Below, piece by piece: positions 57,488-64,000 of a stretch of 64,000 nucleotides of DNA (positions are counted from its first letter, which is position 1; every line of letters begins with the position of its first letter). Origin of the DNA: Saccharopolyspora gloriosae (lineage in GTDB: Bacteria; Actinomycetota; Actinomycetes; Mycobacteriales; Pseudonocardiaceae); contig NZ_JACHIV010000001.1 in NCBI RefSeq assembly GCF_014203325.1, positions 2,171,501-2,235,500 on the forward strand. Direction: 5' to 3'. Below the pieces are notes generated by a model. It was not told the origin of the DNA and did no database searches. It was given only the letters and a program-made list of their open reading frames with translations. Position numbers and translations under genes: made by a program.

Positions 57488-59152
57488 ATGCTCAGTGCCG
57501 ATGGCTTACGGCTGTCCATGAACTGGATGGACAACCTCATCCTGATCGTCTACTTCGCGGTGGTGCTGGGCATCGCCCTGGCCGCGAAGCGCAGTGTCCG
57601 CAACAGCCTGGACTTCTTCCTCTCCGGCCGATCGCTGCCCGCGTGGGTGACGGGGCTGGCGTTCGTGTCGGCGAACCTCGGCGCCACGGAAATCCTGGGC
57701 ATGGCGGCGAACGGGGCGCAGTACGGCGCCTACACGATCCACTGGTATCTGATCGGCGCGATCCCGGCGATGGTGTTCCTCGGCCTGGTGATGATGCCGT
57801 TCTACTACAACTCGAAGGTGCGCAGCGTCCCGGAGTTCCTGCTGCTGCGCTTCAGCCGCTCCTCGCACCTGCTCAGCGCCGCCCTGTTCGCGGTCGCCTC
57901 GGTGCTGATCGCGGGCGTGAACCTGTACGCGCTGGCGATCGTGCTGCGGGCGCTGCTGGGCTGGCCGCTGCCGGTGTCGATCGGTGTTGCGGGCGTGTTC
58001 GTGCTCGCCTACATCATCATCGGCGGGTTGTCCTCGGCGATCTACAACGAGGTGCTGCAGTTCTTCGTCATCGTGGCCGCGCTGGTCCCGCTGACCGTGC
58101 TCGGCCTGGCGAGGGTCGGCGGCATCGGCGGGTTCATCGACAGCGTTTTCGCCGGCCCCGGACCGGAATTCCTCACCGCGTGGGGCGGCACCGGGTTCGG
58201 CCAGGACAACCCGCTGGGGGCGAACTGGCTGACGATCACCCTCGGGCTCGGCTTCGCGGTGTCGTTCGGGTACTGGACGACGAACTTCGCCGAGGTGCAG
58301 CGCTCGCTGTCGGCGCGCAACCTCTCGGCGGCGCGGCGCACCCCGCTGATCGCGGCGTTCCCGAAGATGTTCATCCCGCTGATCGTGGTGCTGCCCGGCA
58401 TCATCGCGCTGCTGGTGTACCCGCAGATCGGGCAGGCCGGTGGCGCCTACGACTACAACGACGCGATCCCGCTGCTGATGCGCGACCTGCTGCCCAACGG
58501 CGTGCTGGGGCTGGCCGTGACCGGGCTGATGGCCTCGTTCATGGCGGGCATGGCCGCGAACGTGTCCAGCTTCAACACGGTGTTCACCACCGACATCTGG
58601 CGGCCCTACCTGAAACCGGGCATGCCGGACGCGCACTACCTGCGGGTGGGCCGCGTCGTCACCGCGGTGGGCGTGCTCGCCGGCATGGGCACGGCGTTCA
58701 TCGCGGCATCGTTCAGCAACATCATGAACTACCTGCAGACGCTGTTCTCGTTCTTCAACGTGCCGCTGTTCGCGACGTTCATCCTGGCGCTGTTCTGGAA
58801 GCGGATGACCGCGAAGGCCGGTTTCTACGGCCTGCTGGCGGGCACGATCGCGCCGATCACCTTCTACGTGGCGTACAAGACCGGCGTCGTGCCGATCGCC
58901 ACCGACCAGGGCGCGAACATGATCTCCTCCATGATCGCGTTCACCGTGGACGTGGCCGTCAGCGTGCCCGTCGCGCTGGCCACCGCGCCGAAGCCGGACT
59001 CCGAGCTGCGCGGGCTCGTCTACACGAGGGCCGCGGCGAACGACCGCGGTGAGGAGCTGCCCGGCGACTCCGCGTGGTACCGCCGCCCGGCGCTGCTCGG
59101 CTGGGGCGCGATCGTGCTCGCCGCGGCCTGCTACCTCCCGTTCTCGTTCTGA
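57488..59152 (+). CDS. sodium:solute symporter (SSS family)
   Basis: 554 residues with about 14 spans. ATG 57488 follows GAGGAAACG. SSS features: SLDFFLSGRSLPAWVTGLAF (about 37-56), ANLGATEILGMAANGAQYG (about 58-76), and ASFMAGMAANVSSFNTVF (about 350-367), the sodium-site helix. It resembles SGLT-type symporters that bring in sugars or sugar acids. It is the first structural gene after the LacI regulator; the next gene is a small membrane protein 29 nt later. Confidence 0.92.
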   Translation: MLSADGLRLSMNWMDNLILIVYFAVVLGIALAAKRSVRNSLDFFLSGRSLPAWVTGLAFVSANLGATEILGMAANGAQYGAYTIHWYLIGAIPAMVFLGLVMMPFYYNSKVRSVPEFLLLRFSRSSHLLSAALFAVASVLIAGVNLYALAIVLRALLGWPLPVSIGVAGVFVLAYIIIGGLSSAIYNEVLQFFVIVAALVPLTVLGLARVGGIGGFIDSVFAGPGPEFLTAWGGTGFGQDNPLGANWLTITLGLGFAVSFGYWTTNFAEVQRSLSARNLSAARRTPLIAAFPKMFIPLIVVLPGIIALLVYPQIGQAGGAYDYNDAIPLLMRDLLPNGVLGLAVTGLMASFMAGMAANVSSFNTVFTTDIWRPYLKPGMPDAHYLRVGRVVTAVGVLAGMGTAFIAASFSNIMNYLQTLFSFFNVPLFATFILALFWKRMTAKAGFYGLLAGTIAPITFYVAYKTGVVPIATDQGANMISSMIAFTVDVAVSVPVALATAPKPDSELRGLVYTRAAANDRGEELPGDSAWYRRPALLGWGAIVLAAACYLPFSF

Positions 59153-59181
59153 GCGAATCCCGCACCTGGAAGGAGGCCACC

Positions 59182-59490
59182 ATGACCGAACCCGACCGCC
59201 CGGAGCACGGCACACCAGATGAGCACGCCGCCGACATCGCGGAACTGGAGCGGAAATCCGGCACCGCGGCCCGGTTGTTCGACGTCCGCAGCGTGATCGG
59301 CGGGCTGTTCGTGTTCTACGGGCTGCTGATCGGCGCCGCCGGGCTGTTCGCCGACGCGGACGCGCTGGCGAAAGCGCAGGGCATCAACATCAACCTGTGG
59401 ACCGGGCTGGCGATGCTGCTGGTCGGCGGATTCTTCCTGCTGTGGCTGAAGACCCGGCCGCTGCGGGTGGAACCGCCGAACGAGGAGTGA
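59182..59490 (+). CDS. small two-span membrane protein accompanying the symporter
   Basis: 102 residues. ATG 59182 is preceded by the ideal AAGGAGG. The acidic N-terminus (TPDEHAADIAELERKSGTAA) is followed by spans at about 40-57 (GGLFVFYGLLIGAAGLF) and 74-91 (GLAMLLVGGFFLLWL), with INLWTG between. Position right after a symporter resembles the small accessory subunits found with other SSS and TRAP systems. Role unproven. Confidence 0.75.
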   Translation: MTEPDRPEHGTPDEHAADIAELERKSGTAARLFDVRSVIGGLFVFYGLLIGAAGLFADADALAKAQGININLWTGLAMLLVGGFFLLWLKTRPLRVEPPNEE

Positions 59491-59521
59491 CCATTCGACG
59501 CCCCGGATGAAAGGACGATCC

Positions 59522-60505
59522 TTGCCGCACACTCGACGGTTCCTCGCCGAACACGGCTTCGCCGCCGACGATTCTCCCGCCACCAGCGGGAAGCGCTTCC
59601 CCGACGGGGCGCACTACCGCGTGGAGATCCCCAGCACCGAAGGCCCGGAAGTGCTCGACGCGGTGCTGGAGGAGGCGCGCGCCAGAGAAGTGGTGGTGCA
59701 CCGGATCTCCCAGGGCAGCGGGGCGCTGTTGCTCACCGACGTGGAGCTGGCGCGGATGGCGGGCACGGCGGCGGACGCCTCCGTCGAGCTGAGCCTGTTC
59801 GCCCGGCCGCTGGCGGGCTGGGACATCGGGGCGATGGCGACCGCGTCCGGGGGCGGCCCCGTCGCGGCGCAGGCCCGCGGCACCGACGGGCTCGTGCACG
59901 CGGTGGACGACATCCACCGCAGCGCCGAAGCGGGGGTGCGCAGCGTGCTGATCACCGACCTCGGCGTGCTGCGGATCGCCGCGAAGATGCGGGAATCCGG
60001 TGACCTGCCACCGGATCTGCAGTTCAAGATCAGCGTGCAGATGGGCTTGGCGAACCCGGCTTCGGTGCGCATCGCCGAAGATCTCGGGGCCGACACCTAC
60101 AACGTGCCGACCGACCTCACCACCGGGCAGCTCGCCGCGATCCGCGCGGCGACCGACCTGCCGCTGGACGTCTACATCGAGGCGCCCGACGACCTGGGTG
60201 GGTTCGTGCGGCACCAGGAGATCGGTGAGATCGTGCGGGTCGCCGCGCCCGTCTACGTCAAGTTCGGGTTGCGCAACGCGCCGAACATCTACCCGAGCGG
60301 CACCCACCTGACGCCGACCGCGGTGGCCCTGGGGCGGGAACGGGTGCGGCGGGCCCGCATCGGCCTGGACCTGCTCGCCCGGCAATCGCCGGACGTGGGC
60401 ACCTCCGTGCCGGGCGCGGACGGGCTGGCGCTGCCGCAACCGCGAAACCGGACCGCGGCCACTTCCTGGATGACCGAGCGCACGACCGACGGGGGAGCGG
60501 AATGA
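59522..60505 (+). CDS. U32-peptidase-like/TIM-barrel protein
   Basis: 327 residues. TTG 59522 is preferred because AAAGGA sits 6 nt before it; ATG 59507 lacks a site. The chain reads as a TIM-barrel with HRISQGSGALLLTDVELARM, VDDIHRSAEAGVRSVLITDL, ISVQMGLANPASVRIAEDLG, ADTYNVPTDLTTGQLAAIRA and VYIEAPDDLGGFVRH (about 62-215). That pattern is similar to proteins annotated as U32 family in sugar-acid operons. There is no protease motif I can name. It overlaps the next gene by 4 nt. It could be an aldolase or isomerase acting on the dehydratase product. Confidence 0.6.
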   Translation: MPHTRRFLAEHGFAADDSPATSGKRFPDGAHYRVEIPSTEGPEVLDAVLEEARAREVVVHRISQGSGALLLTDVELARMAGTAADASVELSLFARPLAGWDIGAMATASGGGPVAAQARGTDGLVHAVDDIHRSAEAGVRSVLITDLGVLRIAAKMRESGDLPPDLQFKISVQMGLANPASVRIAEDLGADTYNVPTDLTTGQLAAIRAATDLPLDVYIEAPDDLGGFVRHQEIGEIVRVAAPVYVKFGLRNAPNIYPSGTHLTPTAVALGRERVRRARIGLDLLARQSPDVGTSVPGADGLALPQPRNRTAATSWMTERTTDGGAE

Positions 60506-61659
60506 AGATCACCCACCTGGACACCTTCGTGCTCGGCACCCCGTGGCGGGACCTCACCTACGTGCTCGTGCACACCGACGACGGACTGGTCGGAGTCGGC
60601 GAGACGCGGATGCTCGGGCACACCCAGGCCCTGCTGGGCTACCTGCGCGAAGCCGCGCCCAGGCACATCGTCGGCACCGACCCGTTCGACCTGGAATCGC
60701 TGGTGTGGCGGATGAAGCACGGCGACTACGGGCGGGCCGGGGAGATCGCGATGTCCGGCATCGGCTGCGTCGAGATGGCGTGCTGGGACATCATCGGCAA
60801 GGCGCTCGGTCAGCCCGTGTGGCGGCTGCTCGGCGGCAAGGTGCGCGATCGGATCAAGGCCTACGCCAACGGCTGGTACACGGTGGAGCGGTCGCCCGAG
60901 GAGTTCCACGCCGCCGCGCAGGAGGTCGTGCGCCGCGGCTACCGCGCGCTGAAGTTCGACCCGTTCGGGCCGGGCCGGTGGGAACTGGAACCCGCCGAAC
61001 GGCGACGCTCGGTGTCGCTGGTCGAAGCGGTGCGCGACGCCGTCGGCCCCGACGTGGAACTGCTCGTGGAGATGCACGGCCGCTTCACCCCGGCCGAAGC
61101 GGTGCGCATCGCGGGCGAGCTCACCGAGTTCTCCCCGAGCTGGATCGAGGAACCGGTGCCGCCGGAGAACTTCGCCGCACTGTCCACAGTGGCCGAGAAG
61201 GTGAGCGTTCCGGTGGCCACCGGCGAACGCGTGCACGACCGCACCGAGTTCCGCGAGCTGTTCGAGCGGCGGGCCGTGGACGTCATCCAGCCCGACATCG
61301 GGCACTTCGGCGGCATCCTGGAGACCCGCAAGGTCGCCGCCACCGCCGAAAGCCACTACGTGCTGATCGCACCGCACAACGTGGGCGGGCCGGTGCTCAC
61401 CGCCGCCAACCTGCACCTGGCGGCGGCCACCACGAACTTCAAGATCCAGGAGCACTTCAACGACTTCGCCGACCGGCACGTGAAGCAGGCGGCCCCCGGG
61501 CTGCCCGAGGTCTCCGACGGCTACTTCCCGCTGCCCCAAGCACCCGGTCTCGGCGTGGAGCTCGACGTGGACTTCGTGCGCGAACACCCGCCGGAAGGCG
61601 CGCACTTCGACCTGTACGCCGACGACTGGCAGTTCCGCGGCACCGGGGGCTCCGCGTGA
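60502..61659 (+). CDS. mandelate racemase/muconate lactonizing enzyme family, acid-sugar dehydratase-like
   Basis: 385 residues. Enolase-superfamily layout: N-terminal cap (HTDDGLVGVGETRMLGHTQA), then barrel with KFDPFG (about 150-155) carrying the KxD motif. Metal ligands lie in LLVEMHGRFTP (about 188-198), SWIEEPVPPEN and VATGERVH. The catalytic His is in LIAPHNVGGPVL (about 290-301). The E-M-H-G-R-F block and HNxGG are typical of sugar-acid dehydratases of the galactonate/mannonate dehydratase type. It would turn an aldonate into a 2-keto-3-deoxy acid. It overlaps the next gene by 4 nt. Confidence 0.88.
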   Translation: MKITHLDTFVLGTPWRDLTYVLVHTDDGLVGVGETRMLGHTQALLGYLREAAPRHIVGTDPFDLESLVWRMKHGDYGRAGEIAMSGIGCVEMACWDIIGKALGQPVWRLLGGKVRDRIKAYANGWYTVERSPEEFHAAAQEVVRRGYRALKFDPFGPGRWELEPAERRRSVSLVEAVRDAVGPDVELLVEMHGRFTPAEAVRIAGELTEFSPSWIEEPVPPENFAALSTVAEKVSVPVATGERVHDRTEFRELFERRAVDVIQPDIGHFGGILETRKVAATAESHYVLIAPHNVGGPVLTAANLHLAAATTNFKIQEHFNDFADRHVKQAAPGLPEVSDGYFPLPQAPGLGVELDVDFVREHPPEGAHFDLYADDWQFRGTGGSA

Positions 61660-62672
61660 ACGATCGTGCGGTGATCATCGATCGGCCGGGGGAGTTGCGG
61701 ATCGGCCGCGTCGAAGCCGTCGAACCCGGGCCCGGCGAGGCGCTGGTGCGGGTGGCGTGGAGCGGGATCTGCGGCTCCGACCGGGAGGTGTTCACCGGCG
61801 GACGGCCCGACGCGTTCGTGCGGTACCCGGTGATCCCCGGCCACGAGTGGTCCGGCACGGTGCTCGCGGTCGGGCCCGGCGTCACCGGCGACTACGTGGG
61901 TCACCACGTCGTCGGCGAGGGATTCCGCGGCTGCCAGTCCTGCGACGCGTGCCGGCGCGGCGAGAACAACCTGTGCGGCGCGGGCTACGAGGAAACCGGG
62001 TTCACCCTGCCCGGCGCGTGGTCCGGGCACCTCGTGCTGCCCGCCCGCCTGCTGCACGTGCTGCCGCCGGAAGCCGATCTGCGGGCGGCGGCCGTGCTGG
62101 AACCGGCGGCGTGCGTCGGCGAGGCCTGCCTGCGGCTCGGCGGGGTGTCGGGGGAGCGGGTGGCCGTCGTCGGCGGCGGCAGCCTCGGGCTGCTCGGGAC
62201 GCAACTGCTCGCGGCCACCGGCCCGGCGGAACTCGTCGTCGTGGAACCGAGAACGGGCCGCGAGGAGATCGCCGAGTCGTGCGGGGCCACGACCGTGCTC
62301 ACCCCCCTGGAAGCGGTGCGGCGGTGCGGCCGGTTCGACGCGGTGCTCGAAACCGCGGGCACGCCCGGCACCGCGCACCTGGCGACCCGGCTGGCCCGGC
62401 GCGGCGGGCGGGTGGCGCTGACCGGGGTGCCTCCCGAGTCGGATTCGCTGCCCACGGCGCGGCTCGTGTCCGCGCAGCTCACCGTGCACACCGTGTTCGG
62501 CGCGCCGTCCCGTGCCTGGTCGCACGTGGTGCGCCTGTTCACCGCCGGGGTGCTGGACCCGGGGCGGATCATTACCCACGAGTTCGCCCTGCCCGACGCC
62601 GCCGAAGCCCTGGAGACCCTGGAGGAACCCGGCCCCCACGTCGGCAAGATCCTCCTCAACCCCCACCGATGA
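61656..62672 (+). CDS. zinc-dependent medium-chain dehydrogenase (sugar/polyol type)
   Basis: 338 residues from GTG 61656. Catalytic-zinc motifs: SGICGSDREV (about 31-40), VIPGHEWSG (about 54-62) and EPAACVGEA. The structural-zinc lobe is GCQSCDACRRGENNLC (about 90-105) with four Cys. The NAD-binding motif is VVGGGSLGLLG (about 171-181) followed by VVEPRTGR. It resembles sorbitol/threonine-dehydrogenase-like MDRs. In this operon it likely oxidises the imported sugar before lactone opening and dehydration. Order within the pathway is inference. Confidence 0.9.
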   Translation: MNDRAVIIDRPGELRIGRVEAVEPGPGEALVRVAWSGICGSDREVFTGGRPDAFVRYPVIPGHEWSGTVLAVGPGVTGDYVGHHVVGEGFRGCQSCDACRRGENNLCGAGYEETGFTLPGAWSGHLVLPARLLHVLPPEADLRAAAVLEPAACVGEACLRLGGVSGERVAVVGGGSLGLLGTQLLAATGPAELVVVEPRTGREEIAESCGATTVLTPLEAVRRCGRFDAVLETAGTPGTAHLATRLARRGGRVALTGVPPESDSLPTARLVSAQLTVHTVFGAPSRAWSHVVRLFTAGVLDPGRIITHEFALPDAAEALETLEEPGPHVGKILLNPHR

Positions 62673-62688
62673 CCCCGCGGCGATCGGA

Positions 62689-62735
62689 GTGAACGGACCG
62701 TTCGTCCAATCCCGTTGGACCAACGGTCCGTTCAC
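62689..62735. repeat. 47-bp hairpin repeat 1
   Basis: GTGAACGGACCGTTCGTCC pairs with GGACCAACGGTCCGTTCAC around a 9-nt loop, with one mismatch. It starts 16 nt after the dehydrogenase stop. Confidence 0.9.
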
Positions 62736-62813
62736 CCCGAACCACACGCGCATCGCTGCACAGCGCAGCGCGCGATGCAACGACATCATGCAAGGCGCAC
62801 GAGCTTTTTCGGA

Positions 62814-62860
62814 GTGAACGGACCGTTCGCCCAATCCCGTTGGACGAACGGTCCGTTCAC
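62814..62860. repeat. 47-bp hairpin repeat 2
   Basis: The arms GTGAACGGACCGTTCG and CGAACGGTCCGTTCAC are perfect. The loop region is identical to repeat 1. The 78-bp spacer before it is unrelated to the other spacers. Confidence 0.9.
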
Positions 62861-62920
62861 TCGAACCCGGTGGCGACCGACGACGGTGTTGATCTCCCGG
62901 GGGGTCGGGAAGGGGGTGGG

Positions 62921-62967
62921 GTGAACGGACCGTTCGTCCGAGGAGATCGGTCGAACGGTCCGTTCAC
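62921..62967. repeat. 47-bp hairpin repeat 3
   Basis: Same 16-bp arms as repeat 2. The centre differs (TCCGAGGAGATCGGT) and is itself partly paired (CCGA...TCGG). Confidence 0.9.
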
Positions 62968-63019
62968 CCGAATCGAAGACGGGTGCCGGGGCAGTGGTGC
63001 GGATCGTGGGTGGAGGCGG

Positions 63020-63066
63020 GTGAACGGACCGTTCGACCAGTCCGGTTGGACGAACGGTCCGTTCAC
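63020..63066. repeat. 47-bp hairpin repeat 4
   Basis: Same arms, with the centre CCAGTCCGGTTGG. It ends 18 nt before the SMP-30 gene start, so it forms most of that gene's immediate leader. Confidence 0.9.
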
Positions 63067-63084
63067 CCCGCGGGAAGGAGTCGG

Positions 63085-63966
63085 ATGGACGTGCGGCGGT
63101 ATCGGGCGGAGCAGGTCACCGAGGCGTGCGCGAAGCACGGGGAAGGGCCGGTGTGGCACGACGGCTGGCCGGGGTTGCGGTGGGTGGACATGCTCGCGGG
63201 CGACGTGCTCACGCTGCTGCCCGACGGGACCGTGCGGCGCACGCACGTGGGTTCGGTCGCCGCCGCGCTGCGGCCGAGGATCGGTGGCGGCGCGGTGCTC
63301 GCGGTGGAACGGGGCTTCGCGCTCGCCGACGACGACCTCACCGACGTGCGCCCGTTCGGCGAGCAGTGGGCCGATCCGGGAGTGCGGATGAACGAGGGCG
63401 GCTGCGACCCGCACGGCCGGTTCTACTGCGGATCGATGGCCTACGCGGCCACTCCCGGCGCGGGCGCGCTCTACCGGCTCGACGCGTCCGGGCGCGCGGA
63501 GGTGGTGCTGGACGGCGTGACGATCTCCAACGGCCTGGCGTGGAGCCCCGACGGCGCCCGCGCCTACTACGTGGACACGCCGACGCAGCGGGTGGACGTG
63601 TTCACCTACCGCGACGGCGAGCTCACCGACCGGAGGCCGTTGGTGCGCATCGACCCGGTGGTGGGAGCTCCGGACGGGTTGACGGTGGACGCCGAGGGCT
63701 GCGTGTGGGTGGCGCTGTGGGGCGGCGCGGCGGTGCACCGCTACGCGCCGGACGGCGGGTTGCTCGCCGTGGTGGCGCTGCCGGTGCCGCGCGTGACCGC
63801 GTGCACCTTCGGCGGCGTCGACCGGACGGACCTCTACATCACGACCTCCCGCCAGGAGACGGACGTGCGTCGCCACCCGGAGGCCGGCGCGTTGTTCGTG
63901 CTCCGCGACGCGGGGCGCGGCCTGCCGGTCCTGCCCTGCGCGATGAGCCGACCTGGCACGCGTTGA
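63085..63966 (+). CDS. SMP-30/gluconolactonase family lactonase
   Basis: 293 residues from ATG 63085 with GGAAGGAG upstream. The six-bladed propeller shows metal-site residues in GEGPVWHDGW (about 18-27, Glu), MNEGGCDPHGRFYCGSMAY (about 100-118, Asn), ISNGLAWSPDGARAYYVDT (about 146-164, Asn) and VGAPDGLTVDAEGCVWVALW (about 192-211, Asp). It hydrolyses a sugar lactone to the aldonate. It follows the dehydrogenase across a repeat-rich 412-bp gap and probably completes the dehydrogenase-lactonase-dehydratase route of the operon. Confidence 0.92.
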   Translation: MDVRRYRAEQVTEACAKHGEGPVWHDGWPGLRWVDMLAGDVLTLLPDGTVRRTHVGSVAAALRPRIGGGAVLAVERGFALADDDLTDVRPFGEQWADPGVRMNEGGCDPHGRFYCGSMAYAATPGAGALYRLDASGRAEVVLDGVTISNGLAWSPDGARAYYVDTPTQRVDVFTYRDGELTDRRPLVRIDPVVGAPDGLTVDAEGCVWVALWGGAAVHRYAPDGGLLAVVALPVPRVTACTFGGVDRTDLYITTSRQETDVRRHPEAGALFVLRDAGRGLPVLPCAMSRPGTR

Positions 63967-64000
63967 TCAGACCGTCCGCTCGACCGGGATTCCGGATGAC

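Noticed and set aside
62689-63066. CRISPR array
   Set aside because: There are only four units, each a long inverted repeat whose centre varies, with spacers of unequal length (52-78 bp) and no cas genes nearby.
62700-63080. Repeat protein with NGPF...TNGPFT units
   Set aside because: The peptide repeats come from translating the hairpin arms. They appear in several frames on both strands and have no start or ribosome site.

Overview
The window is a 64 kb piece of a very GC-rich actinobacterial chromosome. Most likely it comes from the Pseudonocardiaceae, perhaps Saccharopolyspora or a close relative. This rests on strong G/C third-position codon bias, many GTG and a few TTG starts, 4-nt ATGA/GTGA gene overlaps, a mycothiol-type DinB protein, a Cys-containing leader peptide of the actinobacterial kind and an azt-type zinc system. 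There are no tRNA or rRNA genes, no CRISPR array, no transposase and no core replication genes. The region is accessory metabolism, transport and regulation. The genus is inference.

Layout. 1-1700: a leader peptide, a DUF4242 protein and an acyl-CoA dehydrogenase, divergent from a TetR regulator. 2226-4565: a secreted GH92 alpha-mannosidase, followed by a TetR gene remnant. 4961-10826: a four-carbon acid sugar module (class II aldolase, DUF1537 kinase, SAF-domain oxidoreductase, GntP permease, DeoR regulator). 10851-16973: a zinc acquisition locus (His-rich protein, two propeller lipoproteins, binding protein, permease and ATPase) arranged around a clear Zur box. 17078-19510: a GlxA/FtrA-type regulator, a small membrane protein and a secreted NPP1/NLP protein. 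19790-25553: an unfamiliar oxidative biosynthesis-like cluster (adenylating enzyme, FOXRED2-like flavoprotein, FMN hydroxy-acid oxidase, unusual P450). 25852-29492: a cation/proton antiporter and a polar amino-acid ABC system with a fused binding protein and permease. 29505-35421: LysR, SDR, CitMHS transporter, racemase-like protein, isopropylmalate-dehydrogenase-like enzyme and GntR regulator. 35479-41846: DinB, a small secreted protein, BASS transporter, PEP mutase/isocitrate lyase family enzyme, dipeptidase and gnd. 42364-52132: small regulators, dienelactone hydrolase, zinc-ribbon mini-proteins, an HTH/TPR regulator, an ABM/MarR pair, HrpB helicase, paired DUF6461-like proteins and DUF899. 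52215-55785: a cobalamin riboswitch controlling a family-5 ABC importer that lacks an ATPase. 56137-63966: a LacI-controlled sugar/sugar-acid operon (SSS symporter, U32-like protein, enolase-superfamily dehydratase, zinc dehydrogenase, SMP-30 lactonase).

Two non-coding repeat families stand out. One is a roughly 180-bp element in five good copies and one decayed copy. Each good copy sits in sense orientation 0-19 nt after a gene's stop codon, and its stems differ between copies by compensating changes. The other is a set of four 47-bp perfect-length hairpins packed between 62689 and 63066. These, the riboswitch with its coupled 21-codon leader ORF, and the flavin/P450 cluster are the best candidates for undescribed biology.
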